The notes beneath the pieces were generated by a model. It made no database searches. It saw nothing but the letters and a program-made list of their open reading frames with translations, and had not been told where the DNA came from. From positions 62,001 to 126,000 of the forward strand of contig CAUDNY010000004.1 in NCBI GenBank assembly GCA_958450865.1: 64,000 bases of DNA, given 5' to 3'. The translations under genes were made by a program, and so were the position numbers. Source of the stretch: an uncultured Collinsella sp. (GTDB lineage Bacteria > Actinomycetota > Coriobacteriia > Coriobacteriales > Coriobacteriaceae). Shown one piece after another: positions 1-8,115 of the stretch. Positions within the stretch are counted from its first letter, which is position 1, and each line of letters starts with the position of its first letter.

Positions 1-1
1 G

Positions 2-340
2 GCGCGCGTGCTGCGTGGAGGCAACGTGACGTGCGAGATTGTGGAGAAGATTAGCGGCCCGCACGACGGCGAGCGCCCCAACATCGGCGACCTCATCGCT
101 GATGGCAAGATCGCGGTGATCATCAACACGCCGTACGGTCCGGGCTCGCGTGGCGACGGCTATCTGTTGCGCACCGAGGCAGTGCGACGCGGTGTGACCT
201 GCGTGACCGCGATGTCTGCCGCCAACACGTATGTGAGCGCCATCGAGGCAGTGCGCGAGGACCAGCAGGGTCACGGCAGCGCCAACGACATGGGCATGGA
301 CGTCATCGCCCTGCAGGACCTGCCGCAGCACACGGTGTAG
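2..340 (+). CDS. carB: Carbamoyl-phosphate synthase large subunit, C-terminal end (partial)
   Basis: The reading frame is open from the window edge, so the gene starts upstream; about 112 C-terminal residues are visible. They match the end of the large subunit of carbamoyl-phosphate synthase, which makes carbamoyl phosphate for arginine and pyrimidine synthesis. The segment covers the last part of the MGS-like allosteric domain, recognised from the NIGDLI and INTPYG stretches, the RTEAVRRGV helix and the S-A-A-N-T-Y end, followed by a short tail. The gene ends in TAG and is followed by a long inverted repeat that could act as its terminator. The fragment is too short to judge catalytic residues, but the family assignment is clear. 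Confidence 0.9.
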   Translation, partial: ARVLRGGNVTCEIVEKISGPHDGERPNIGDLIADGKIAVIINTPYGPGSRGDGYLLRTEAVRRGVTCVTAMSAANTYVSAIEAVREDQQGHGSANDMGMDVIALQDLPQHTV

Positions 341-352
341 GTTGAGCTGTCC

Positions 353-437
353 GGCCGGGGCGGGAGGCGGACACTTTCTCTCGGAAACTGGGCTTCGCGA
401 AGTTTTCCGAGAGAAAGGACCGCCTCCCGCCCCGGCC
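353..437. repeat. Long inverted repeat after carB (37-nt arms)
   Basis: Arms at 353-389 and 401-437 pair almost completely (a few mismatches near the middle) around an 11-nt loop. The sequence around the loop contains CTTCGCGAAG, which resembles the loop core of the inverted repeats at 596-683 and 20969-21046. It may terminate carB transcription, but there is no clear T-run, so it may instead be a dispersed palindromic element. Confidence 0.75.
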
Positions 438-510
438 TGCGGTGACTTGGCCGCACCGTGTGCTGCCGAAGGGGCTTTGCGCGATGACTAGGGCTGAATA
501 AAAAGTGAGT

Positions 511-546
511 GTGGGATCCGCCGTTCGTTCGAACGGCGGATCCCAC
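511..546. repeat. Near-perfect 36-bp palindrome
   Basis: The 17-nt arms at 511-527 and 530-546 are exact reverse complements separated by two bases. The arm contains GGATCCGCCGTTCG. Function is unknown; with such a tiny loop it is better read as a duplex palindrome or protein site than as a classical terminator. Confidence 0.7.
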
Positions 547-595
547 GTTAATATTTCAGCCAACGTACGTCATGGCAATATCCGGTAGGTCGCAG

Positions 596-683
596 GGCGC
601 TTCGCGGGCGGGCCAGGCTTTATCTGAACGACTTTGCGAAGCAACCGGAGTGAAGATAAAGCCTGGCCCGCCCGCGAAGCGCC
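596..683. repeat. Perfect 30-bp inverted repeat upstream of purE
   Basis: Arms 596-625 and 654-683 are exact reverse complements, with a 28-nt loop that contains CTTTGCGAAGCAA. The same loop core occurs in the inverted repeat at 20969-21046, which has unrelated arms. The element lies about 95 bp before purE. Confidence 0.8.
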
Positions 684-778
684 ACAAAGACCGCAGGGAC
701 GGGAGCAGCTATACTACTCTCAGTAGTTAAGGGTCGCGGATTCGCTGCGTCACCGCTCTCAACAGGAGGTCTATGTTT

Positions 779-1243
779 ATGGCAGATCAAAAGCCGGTTG
801 TCGGGATCATCATGGGTTCCAAGTCCGATCTGGGCGTTATGGAAGGCTGCACCGCCGAGCTCGAGGCACTGGGTGTGCCCTATGAGCTCGTCATTGCGAG
901 CGCGCACCGCACGCCGGCGAAGGTCCACGAGTGGGCTTCGACTGCCGCCGATCGCGGTATCAAAGTGATTATCGCCGCCGCCGGCAAGGCCGCCCACTTG
1001 GGTGGTGTTGTGGCTGCCTTTACGCCGCTGCCGGTTATCGGCGTGCCTATGAAGACGAGTGACCTGGGCGGTATGGATTCGCTGCTGTCGATGGTGCAGA
1101 TGCCTTCGGGCGTGCCCGTGGCCTGTGTGGCCATCAACGGTGCCAAGAACGCCGCCATCTATGCCACGCAGATTCTGGGTGCTTGCGACCCCGAGTACCG
1201 CAAGGTTATCGAGAAGATGAAGCAGGAGATGGCTGACGCCTAA
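779..1243 (+). CDS. purE: N5-carboxyaminoimidazole ribonucleotide mutase
   Basis: Class I PurE moves the carboxyl group of N5-CAIR to give CAIR in de novo purine synthesis in the cytoplasm. The 154-residue product has the family signatures: GSKSD near the N-terminus, the S-A-H-R-T-P motif that binds the phosphate and carboxylate, the A-A-G-K-A-A-H-L-G-G loop (more often A-A-G-G-A-A-H-L in the family), and the long GVPVACVAING strand. Length is normal. An ATG six bases upstream (773) would leave only three bases after the AGGAGG at 764-769, while the ATG at 779 leaves nine, so 779 is preferred. No purK neighbour is seen; purF, purM and purN follow about 3 kb downstream. Confidence 0.95.
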   Translation: MADQKPVVGIIMGSKSDLGVMEGCTAELEALGVPYELVIASAHRTPAKVHEWASTAADRGIKVIIAAAGKAAHLGGVVAAFTPLPVIGVPMKTSDLGGMDSLLSMVQMPSGVPVACVAINGAKNAAIYATQILGACDPEYRKVIEKMKQEMADA

Positions 1244-1278
1244 GCGTTCCGCCGTTTCACCGCAGTATAAGGAGAGCC

Positions 1279-2277
1279 ATGTCCGATTATCAGGGAAAAC
1301 GATTCAAGGCTTCTCAGATTCCCGATCCGTCGAAGCCGGGTGCTGCCCATGCGGCGCAGCAGGGTCGGACATCCTCTCCTCAGCAGCCGCGCGCGCCGCG
1401 CCCCGTGACACCGGCGACGCATCGTCGACAGGACGCGCCGGCTGCATATCGTCCTTCGTCTTATAGCTCCGCTAAGAAGCCGCCCCGGTCTTCATCGCAT
1501 GCCGCGCCGTCGGATTACACCGAGCCACCGCGCAAAAAACGCCGCTCCATTATTCCCATTCTGCTCATCATCATCGGTATCGGCCTGATTGTCGCCGCCG
1601 CCGCTATTTTTATTAATGCCCAGATTGGCTATAAGCAGGCGAGCGATTCGTATCAGAAAATCGAGAAGCAATATGTAAGCGATAAGGACGCCAGCGGCGT
1701 GCCGATTATCGACTTTGATGCGCTTGCTCAGACGAACCCCGAGATTGTGGGTTGGATTTACGTGCCGGGAACCAACATCAACTATCCCGTGGTGCAGACC
1801 AACAACAACTCCAAATACCTCAACACGCTGTTCGACGGAACGGCTAACGCGTCCGGTGCCATTTTCCTGGATAGCGATGACACCGCGCCGGGAATGGTCG
1901 ACCAGCAGACCACGATCTACGGCCACCATATGAACGATGGGTCGATGTTCAACGTGATTTCGGACACCACTGATCAGGCGACGTTCGATAGCATCGAGTT
2001 TGTGTATTACATCACACGGGATGCTACGTATAAGCTGCGACCACTGGCGACCAAAGTTGTCGAGGACACGTATGCCAAGGCGCGTACGACCAATTTTGAG
2101 GGCGACGACGGGCTCAAGAACTACCTGTCCGAGATGCTCGACGGTGCCTCTGCGGTGGCGAGCGATGCCACCGATCGTGCCGCTTCGGCAACTAAGGTTG
2201 TAACGCTTGTGACCTGTCGTTCGCTGTCGCTGAGCAACACACGCGCCGTCATGGTGCTCACGCCGGTCGAGGAATAA
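1279..2277 (+). CDS. Class B-type sortase (cell-surface transpeptidase)
   Basis: A 332-residue membrane-bound sortase. The first 90 residues are Pro/Ala/Ser/Arg-rich and probably cytoplasmic, then one transmembrane helix (about 91-112) and an extracellular sortase domain (about 140-330). The catalytic triad is visible: H216 in Y-G-H-H-M, C313 in T-L-V-T-C, and R322 in S-N-T-R. The G-W-I-Y-V-P-G-T stretch and the N-Y-P-V-V-Q motif are typical of the SrtB-like group. It would cleave a sorting motif and link the protein to the wall or to another subunit. No substrate gene is adjacent; the nearest candidate in the window is the LAATG protein at 15719-17281. The long Pro-rich N-terminus is unusual. 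The start at 1279 has AAGGAG upstream. Confidence 0.92.
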   Translation: MSDYQGKRFKASQIPDPSKPGAAHAAQQGRTSSPQQPRAPRPVTPATHRRQDAPAAYRPSSYSSAKKPPRSSSHAAPSDYTEPPRKKRRSIIPILLIIIGIGLIVAAAAIFINAQIGYKQASDSYQKIEKQYVSDKDASGVPIIDFDALAQTNPEIVGWIYVPGTNINYPVVQTNNNSKYLNTLFDGTANASGAIFLDSDDTAPGMVDQQTTIYGHHMNDGSMFNVISDTTDQATFDSIEFVYYITRDATYKLRPLATKVVEDTYAKARTTNFEGDDGLKNYLSEMLDGASAVASDATDRAASATKVVTLVTCRSLSLSNTRAVMVLTPVEE

Positions 2278-2341
2278 GTTGTCCGAGAGTAGCTAAAAAG
2301 GCCCCGTCCCAAATTGGCTACTCGACGACGGTAAGGGAGAA

Positions 2342-2761
2342 ATGATGCTTGAGAGTGGCAAATTGATGCCTTCGATTGATGTTTGGCTGCGCGAGGCCAA
2401 GGCCGATGCTTCGGCGGCAGGCTGTGGGATGTATCTGACGCATAACGGTGTGGTGCGCGCGACGCCCAAGGCCGAGGTGCGCGGAGTCGAGACCGATGGC
2501 GTGGCGCCAGGCCACAGGGTGGGCGGCATGGTCTTTGACTACGACGCCGAAAAGGTACGGTCTGCTATCGAGGCCACGCGCGCGATGCCGGGTATCGGCT
2601 ATGTGCGCGTGTGGCTGGCAAGCGGCGAGCTTGCCGTAGGTGACGACATCATGCTCGTGCTCATCGGCGGGGACATTCGCCCACACGTGGTCGATGCACT
2701 GCAGGCGCTCGTTGGCACCATCAAGAACGAATGCGTGAGTGAGGTCGAGCGCGAGGCGTAG
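2342..2761 (+). CDS. MoaE-like protein (molybdopterin synthase large-subunit family, possibly degenerate)
   Basis: The 139-residue product aligns by eye with MoaE, which converts precursor Z to molybdopterin together with MoaD. Visible family features are the HRVGG stretch, a central G-E-L-A-V-G-D-D motif in place of the usual GELxVGE, and a lysine in T-I-K-N-E where MoaE has its first catalytic lysine. The usual second lysine of the W-K-K-E end is missing: the protein ends in a V-E-R-E-A tail. No moaD, moaA or molybdoenzyme gene lies nearby. It may be a divergent MoaE or a paralogue with another role. The start is the first of two tandem ATGs behind AAGGGAG. Confidence 0.6.
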   Translation: MMLESGKLMPSIDVWLREAKADASAAGCGMYLTHNGVVRATPKAEVRGVETDGVAPGHRVGGMVFDYDAEKVRSAIEATRAMPGIGYVRVWLASGELAVGDDIMLVLIGGDIRPHVVDALQALVGTIKNECVSEVEREA

Positions 2762-2791
2762 AGGCTTGCGTCGATAGAAGGCTCGTTTATA

Positions 2792-2830
2792 AAAATGCCC
2801 GCCGGTACGTGTGATACCGGCGGGCATTTT
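2792..2830. terminator. Bidirectional hairpin terminator
   Basis: AAAATGCCCGCCGGTA at 2792-2807 pairs with its reverse complement at 2815-2830. The A-run before and T-run after the stem allow termination of both the MoaE-like gene and the convergent gene at 2852-4081. Confidence 0.85.
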
Positions 2831-2851
2831 GCGTTTTGGGCGCGGTGGGCG

Positions 2852-4081
2852 CTACACGCGCGTCGCATCCTTGGGGCTCATGGTCATGCTCTGGAAGCGG
2901 TTTTCCATGTATTCGTTATCGAAGTGCTCTCCGTAGAACTGTGCGACGGGAATGTCCGGCTCCGTGCCGTTAACGCGCTGGTACCAGTAGTCGAGCGACT
3001 GCAGCGTCATGACGCCGTCGACCAGCATGATAACGGTAAAGATGACGGTGGCCGAGTAGCGGCTCTTCCAGGGGATCTTGTTGATAAGCTTAAGTAGCCT
3101 CGGCAGCAGCAGCTCGATCCAGATGAGGCCGCCCAGGCCCCACAGGCAGGCAAAGCCCGTGCAGGTGCGTCCGCCCGTGAGGACCACGAGCGGATCGGGC
3201 AAACCGAACAGCGTTATGTGCGAGTAGCTCCACGAGACCACGCCAAACGCGGTCTGCATAAACCAGCCCACGAACACCTCAAAGCTGGCGCCGAGCAGGG
3301 CGCTCACCAAAAAGATAATGATGGGGTTCTTTTTGTAGAAGCGGTTAAGCACCATGGTCATGAGCACGGCGCCAAATCCGTAGATGGGGCTGAAGGGGCC
3401 AAACAGCATGCCGGCGCGGTTCTGATAGACGCCCGGGTCGTCGACCGTCATGTGCCAGATGTCCTCGGCGATCAGGCCGAGTATGCAGCAGACAAAGAAC
3501 ACCCAGAACAGGTTGAAGTAGTTGAGCTTGATGTAGCCTTCGCCGGTTTCATCGCGGCCGAGCATGCCCTCGGCGGCGGCGTCGCGGTCGAGCATCTCCT
3601 GCAGGCGGCGCTGCAGTTCGCGCTCCTGACGCAGCGTGGGGTCGACGGTTGCCGAAAGTGCAACGAGGATGCCGAGCTGGATCGCGGGACGCAGTAGGAA
3701 GGGCCCGATGCCCTGGAGCATCACGTCGACCAAAAGCTCGACGACGGTGAATGCAATAAGGATGTAGGACAGGCGGGCGGCGTTGCGGCGCTGGTTCTTG
3801 ATAAGGTCCAGGCCAAAGATGATTAGGATGACGGCACTTGCCGCAGAGAGCATGATGCCGGCGACGATAAGGCCGACTGCGACGAGCGTGTTGTCGCCGA
3901 GGTTGGCGGCGGCGTTGCCGTTGATGAGCGCGGTAATGACCCGCCACATAAAGGCAGCGACCGACGGGAGCGTGCCCACGCCGGAAAGGATGCACAGGAC
4001 GGCGTACACCTTAATGATGAGGGGGATCTTCTTGACCTCCGTGGCGCTGGGGACGCTGGGGTCGAGTTCGTTTCGATCCAT
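2852..4081 (-). CDS. Multi-pass membrane protein of the putative ABC-transporter type IV family (PF06541-like)
   Basis: A 409-residue integral membrane protein with about nine hydrophobic segments. The first third (about 20-150) has four spans; a charged linker (about 150-185, rich in Arg, Glu and Asp) follows; the second half holds the recognisable domain with G-P-F-S-P-I-Y-G-F-G, the hallmark of the family called putative ABC-transporter type IV or CmpB-like. No ATPase is encoded beside it, and the family's real function is not established, so transport is only a guess. The gene stands alone, with its own sigma-70-type promoter just upstream and a shared terminator downstream. Confidence 0.7.
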   Translation of the reverse strand: MDRNELDPSVPSATEVKKIPLIIKVYAVLCILSGVGTLPSVAAFMWRVITALINGNAAANLGDNTLVAVGLIVAGIMLSAASAVILIIFGLDLIKNQRRNAARLSYILIAFTVVELLVDVMLQGIGPFLLRPAIQLGILVALSATVDPTLRQERELQRRLQEMLDRDAAAEGMLGRDETGEGYIKLNYFNLFWVFFVCCILGLIAEDIWHMTVDDPGVYQNRAGMLFGPFSPIYGFGAVLMTMVLNRFYKKNPIIIFLVSALLGASFEVFVGWFMQTAFGVVSWSYSHITLFGLPDPLVVLTGGRTCTGFACLWGLGGLIWIELLLPRLLKLINKIPWKSRYSATVIFTVIMLVDGVMTLQSLDYWYQRVNGTEPDIPVAQFYGEHFDNEYMENRFQSMTMSPKDATRV

Positions 4082-4107
4082 ACAGAACCTTTCTCGCTTT
4101 GTTGTAG

Positions 4108-4136
4108 GTTATAAGGATACGCCGCCGACCTGCCAA
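4108..4136 (-). promoter_or_regulatory. Sigma-70-type promoter of the minus-strand membrane-protein gene
   Basis: Read on the minus strand: TTGGCA (4131-4136), exactly 17 bp, then TATAAC (4108-4113). The start codon at 4081 is 27 bp beyond the -10 box. Confidence 0.65.
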
Positions 4137-4319
4137 AAGACAGGACGAACGTCCCAATTGCAACTTTGTAATCCCCAACGGTGGACGCGGCGGCCATCTG
4201 GGGGCGCGGGCGCTTGCACTGGACAGACCGATAAAATGTTTGGCAACAAAACTGATTATTAGCTCGGTGGGCTTTTAAAAAGCGCTGCTCATGCGCCGGG
4301 GAGCGCGTCGCGCCGTGCG

Positions 4320-4325
4320 TATAAT
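4320..4325 (+). promoter_or_regulatory. Probable -10 box of the purF promoter
   Basis: A consensus TATAAT lies 42 bp before the purF start. No convincing -35 box is seen at 16-18 bp upstream, so activator help or a weak -35 is possible. No PurR-like operator was recognised. Confidence 0.45.
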
Positions 4326-4367
4326 AAGGCGGGTAACGCCAAAAATACGAGGCTCTGAGGGGATGCC

Positions 4368-6038
4368 ATGTCTCAAGAAACCATCCGCGCGGCCGAGCGT
4401 GCCGCGGGACAGGTGAACACCATGTCGACGTATGATCCGGACTCCGACCAGCTGCATGAGGAATGTGGCATTTTCGGCGTATGGGCGCCCGATCGCGACG
4501 TGGCTCGACTGACGTACTTTGGCCTGCGTGCACTGCAGCACCGTGGCCAGGAATCGGCGGGAATCGCCGTGGGTGACGGCGGCACGGTTATGGTCCGCAA
4601 GGATCTGGGCCTGCTCGACCGCGTGTTCTCCAACGCCGACCTGTCGACGCTCTCCGGCCAGCTGGCCGTGGGTCATGTGCGCTACGGCACTGCCGGCGCC
4701 AAGAGCTGGGAAGCCTCTCAGCCGCACCTCTCTACCATCAATAGCGTCATTATCGCGCTCGCGCACAACGGCACTCTGGTCAACACCGATGAGCTGCGCC
4801 GCCAGCTGATCGAGCTGGGTGTGCCGTTCCTCTCCAATTCGGATTCCGAGGTCGCGACCAAGCTTATCGGCTACTTTACCCAGCGCACGGGCCATCTGCG
4901 CGAGGGCATTCGCAAGGCCATGGAGCTCGTGCGCGGCGGCTACGCCATGACGCTCATCAACGAGCAGGCGCTCTACGCATTCCGCGATCCGCACGGCATT
5001 CGCCCGCTCGTGCTGGGCAAGCTGGTGGACGAGGGCCTGGACCAGGCCGATGCCGTAGCCGTTTCGCAGCTGCCGTCACAGGACGGCGCCGCAACGGTCG
5101 ACTCCGCCGTCCGTGTCACGCGCGCCGGCGGCTGGGTCGTTGCTTCCGAGACCTGCGCACTCGACATCGTGGGTGCCGAGTACGTCCGTGACGTCCGTCC
5201 CGGCGAGATCTTGCGCATCAGCGCCGAGGGTCTGGTATCCGAGCAGGGCGTGCCTGCAGCCGAAGAGCCTGCTAACTGCATCTTCGAGCAGGTCTACTTT
5301 GCCCGCCCCGACTCCATCATGAACGGCAAGAGCGTCTACGCCTGCCGTTATGACATGGGTCGCCAGCTGGCACATGAGGAGCCCGTCGAGGCCGACCTGG
5401 TCATCGGCGTGCCCGACTCCGGCCTGCCGCCCGCGGAGGGGTATTCGCACGAGAGCGGTATTCCCTTTGGCGAGGGCCTTATCAAGAACCGCTACGTGGG
5501 CCGTACGTTCATCGAGCCTACGCAGGAGTTACGCGCCATGGGCGTGCGTATGAAACTCAACCCGCTGCGCGACAACATCGAGGGCAAGCGCCTGGTCGTC
5601 ATCGACGACTCCATTGTGCGCGGCACCACCATGGTGCAGCTCGTCAAGATGCTGCGCAACGCCGGCGCCAAGGAGATTCACATTCGCATCAACTCGCCCG
5701 AGGTCATCTGGCCGTGCTTCTACGGTATCGATACCGACGTGCAGTCGCAGCTTATCAGCGCCAACAAGACGGTCGACGAGATTTGCGAGTATATCGGCGC
5801 CGATTCGCTGGCCTTCCTTTCGGTCGAGGGCCTGCTTAAGGTCATGCCCAAGGGCGGCTACTGCGACGCGTGCTTTACCGGCCGCTACCCCGTGGCGATT
5901 CCCGAGAGCTTTGGCCGCGACAAGTTTATGGAGGGCTTTAAGCCCCGCAACCTGGATAAGCCGCTGCATTTTGACGACGACGCCGTGGTCGAGAAATACG
6001 ACGACCGCAGCTGGGAAGAGGAACACGGCGAGGCCTAA
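4368..6038 (+). CDS. purF: Amidophosphoribosyltransferase
   Basis: PurF makes 5-phosphoribosylamine from PRPP and glutamine, the first committed step of purine synthesis. The 556-residue protein has an N-terminal Ntn glutaminase domain and a C-terminal phosphoribosyltransferase domain with the PRPP loop (V-V-I-D-D-S-I-V-R-G-T-T). The catalytic cysteine is C33 in E-E-C-G-I-F-G-V, implying a 32-residue propeptide that is cut off, as in B. subtilis-type PurF but longer than usual. Cysteines after the PRT core (near G-Y-C-D-A-C-F) fit the Fe-S-containing class. GAGGGG precedes the ATG at 4368. purM and purN follow. Confidence 0.96.
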   Translation: MSQETIRAAERAAGQVNTMSTYDPDSDQLHEECGIFGVWAPDRDVARLTYFGLRALQHRGQESAGIAVGDGGTVMVRKDLGLLDRVFSNADLSTLSGQLAVGHVRYGTAGAKSWEASQPHLSTINSVIIALAHNGTLVNTDELRRQLIELGVPFLSNSDSEVATKLIGYFTQRTGHLREGIRKAMELVRGGYAMTLINEQALYAFRDPHGIRPLVLGKLVDEGLDQADAVAVSQLPSQDGAATVDSAVRVTRAGGWVVASETCALDIVGAEYVRDVRPGEILRISAEGLVSEQGVPAAEEPANCIFEQVYFARPDSIMNGKSVYACRYDMGRQLAHEEPVEADLVIGVPDSGLPPAEGYSHESGIPFGEGLIKNRYVGRTFIEPTQELRAMGVRMKLNPLRDNIEGKRLVVIDDSIVRGTTMVQLVKMLRNAGAKEIHIRINSPEVIWPCFYGIDTDVQSQLISANKTVDEICEYIGADSLAFLSVEGLLKVMPKGGYCDACFTGRYPVAIPESFGRDKFMEGFKPRNLDKPLHFDDDAVVEKYDDRSWEEEHGEA

Positions 6039-6078
6039 AACCTGCCATGTGGGGACAGGTTTATTTTGGTAGGTTTTA
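6039..6078. repeat. AAAACCTGCC hairpin repeat (copy 1 of 3)
   Basis: An imperfect hairpin with AAAACCTGCCA on the left and TGGTAGGTTTT on the right, plus an inner GGGGACAGGTTTATTTTGG. Related sequences occur at 20022-20062 and 20184-20224. The one here lies directly after the purF stop. Confidence 0.55.
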
Positions 6079-6195
6079 CCTGCTGTTTTGTTGATATGAC
6101 GGCGCGCGTTGTTATGGCGCGCGCCGAAATGAACGCAACTATGAGCACCGTTTGGCGCCCGCGCGGCGCCACGGTAGTGGGAGAGGAAGGCTCAG

Positions 6196-7299
6196 ATGAG
6201 CGACAGCAAGCATGTGACGTATGAGGACGCCGGCGTCGATACCGCCGAGGGCGGCCGCGCCGTCGACGCTATTAAGCAGATGGTTAAGGACACCAACCGT
6301 CCCGAGGTCATCGGCGGCATCGGTGGCTTTGGTGGCCTGTTCTCGGCCGCCGCGCTTAAGGATATGGCAGACCCGATCCTGATCAGCGGTACCGATGGCG
6401 TGGGCACCAAGCTCGTGCTCGCCCAGATCATGGACCGTCACGAGACGGTGGGCCAGGACCTGGTCGCTATGTGCGTCAACGACATTCTGGCTTCGGGCGC
6501 CGAGCCGCTGTTCTTCCTAGACTACGTTGCCATCGGTCACATCGAGGCCGAGCACATGGCAAAGATCATCAAGGGTGTGGCCGACGGCTGCAAGCTCGCG
6601 GGCTGCGCGCTCGTGGGCGGCGAGATGGCCGAGCACCCGGGCGTTATGGCTCCGGCCGACTACGACCTCGCCGGCTTTACCGTGGGCGTCGTCGACCGTC
6701 CCAAGATGCTCGACCCCGCAAGCGTCCGCCCGGGCGATGTGATCCTGGGCCTGCCTTCCACCGGCGTGCACTCCAACGGCTACTCGCTCGTGCGCAAGGT
6801 CATTGGCGTCGACGGCATCAAACCGGGCACGCCCGAGGCCGCCGCTAAGGCCGAGGAGCTGAGCCGTCCGCTCGAGGAGCTCGGCGGTGCATCGCTGGCA
6901 GACGCCCTGCTGGCCCCCACGCGCATCTACGTCAAGCCGATCCTGGAGCTGCTGCGCGGCGGCGCCAACGTGCACGCTATCGCCCACATCACTGGCGGTG
7001 GTATTACTGAGAACCTCAACCGCGCGCTCGCCGACGACGTCGACGCCGTGGTCACCCGCAACGGTGCCGAGATGGGTTGGGACGTTCCGCCCGTCATCAC
7101 CTACGTGTCGCGCCAGGCCGAGCTCGCGCCCAACGAGGCATGCAAGACCTTCAACATGGGCGTTGGCCTGTGCCTGATCGTCGCCCCCGAGGACGAGGCC
7201 GCGGTGACCGAGGCTCTGGTCGCGCTGGGCGAGAAGCCGTTCCGCGTGGGCGAGTGCGTCGAGGGTTCCGGTAAGGTCGTGTACTCCGATGAGCGCTAA
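6196..7299 (+). CDS. purM: Phosphoribosylformylglycinamidine cyclo-ligase
   Basis: PurM (AIR synthetase) closes the imidazole ring using ATP. The 367-residue product starts with the Y-E-D-A-G-V-D motif, has I-S-G-T-D-G-V-G-T-K near residue 65, and shows G-A-E-P-L-F-F-L-D-Y, the G-G-E-M-A-E region and S-N-G-Y-S-L, all typical of the family. Length is slightly above the usual 340-350. AGAGGAAGG precedes the start. The last 11 bases overlap purN, so the two are translationally coupled. Confidence 0.96.
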   Translation: MSDSKHVTYEDAGVDTAEGGRAVDAIKQMVKDTNRPEVIGGIGGFGGLFSAAALKDMADPILISGTDGVGTKLVLAQIMDRHETVGQDLVAMCVNDILASGAEPLFFLDYVAIGHIEAEHMAKIIKGVADGCKLAGCALVGGEMAEHPGVMAPADYDLAGFTVGVVDRPKMLDPASVRPGDVILGLPSTGVHSNGYSLVRKVIGVDGIKPGTPEAAAKAEELSRPLEELGGASLADALLAPTRIYVKPILELLRGGANVHAIAHITGGGITENLNRALADDVDAVVTRNGAEMGWDVPPVITYVSRQAELAPNEACKTFNMGVGLCLIVAPEDEAAVTEALVALGEKPFRVGECVEGSGKVVYSDER

Positions 7300-7990
7300 C
7301 GAGCAGATGGCTGCTGCCGGGAGCCTGGGCTTTGTGCCCTACACCCGTCCGACCGGCACCGATACGGTTGAGCCGCTCAAGATCGGTGTGCTCATCAGCG
7401 GTTCGGGTACCAACCTGCAGGCGCTGATCGATCTGATCGCCGCCGGCAAGCTCAACGCCTCGATTGAGCTTGTGGTGTCGAGCCGTCCTTCGGCTAAGGG
7501 TTTGCAGCGCGCTGAGCGCGCGGGTATCCAGACGCTCACGCTGTCCAAGGATGTCTATGCCGACCCTATTGCCGCCGACGAGATCATCGCGCACGAGCTT
7601 CTCGAGCGCGGCTGCGAGTATGTGGTCATGGCCGGCTACATGCGCATGGTGCACACGCCTCTGCTGGCGGCGTTTCCCAACCGCGTGGTCAACTTGCATC
7701 CGGCGCTGCTGCCGAGCTTTACCGGTGCGCATGCAATTGACGATGCCTTTGCGCGCGGCGTCAAGGTAACTGGCGTGACCGTGCATTTTGCCAACGAGAT
7801 CTACGACAACGGTCCCATCATCGCCCAGCGTGCGCTGGCTGTTGAGGAGGGCTGGGATGTCGACATGCTCGAGGAGCACATCCACGCGATTGAGCACGTG
7901 CTGTATCCCGAGGTCGTGCAGATGCTCGCCGACGGCCGCGTCCACGTGCTGGAGAGCGGCAAGGTCGCAATTGACGCGCCTCGCGGCTAG
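7289..7990 (+). CDS. purN: Phosphoribosylglycinamide formyltransferase
   Basis: PurN transfers a formyl group from 10-formyl-THF to GAR. The 233-residue protein carries L-I-S-G-S-G-T-N-L-Q, the N-L-H-P-A-L-L-P-S-F motif with the catalytic Asn and His, and the later G-V-T-V-H-F segment; the family's usual H-x-V-D is H-F-A-N here. About 28 residues precede the usual family start, so translation might begin later, but the ATG at 7289 overlapping purM fits coupling. A hairpin with a T-rich tail follows. Confidence 0.94.
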   Translation: MSANEQMAAAGSLGFVPYTRPTGTDTVEPLKIGVLISGSGTNLQALIDLIAAGKLNASIELVVSSRPSAKGLQRAERAGIQTLTLSKDVYADPIAADEIIAHELLERGCEYVVMAGYMRMVHTPLLAAFPNRVVNLHPALLPSFTGAHAIDDAFARGVKVTGVTVHFANEIYDNGPIIAQRALAVEEGWDVDMLEEHIHAIEHVLYPEVVQMLADGRVHVLESGKVAIDAPRG

Positions 7991-8022
7991 CGGCGCACAG
8001 TACAATTTAGCCGAGTAGTCAG

Positions 8023-8062
8023 GGTGGTCATTGGCGCCAAGGCGCGTGTGGCCACCTTTTGT
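8023..8062 (+). terminator. Terminator of the purFMN cluster
   Basis: GGTGGTCATTGGCGC pairs imperfectly with GCGCGTGTGGCCACC, followed by CTTTTGTTTT. It is placed 32 bp after the purN stop. Confidence 0.7.
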
Positions 8063-8115
8063 TTTGGGTAGTCATCGGGGACGTTCCTGAATGACTAGGT
8101 GAGAGAGGTGAGCGC

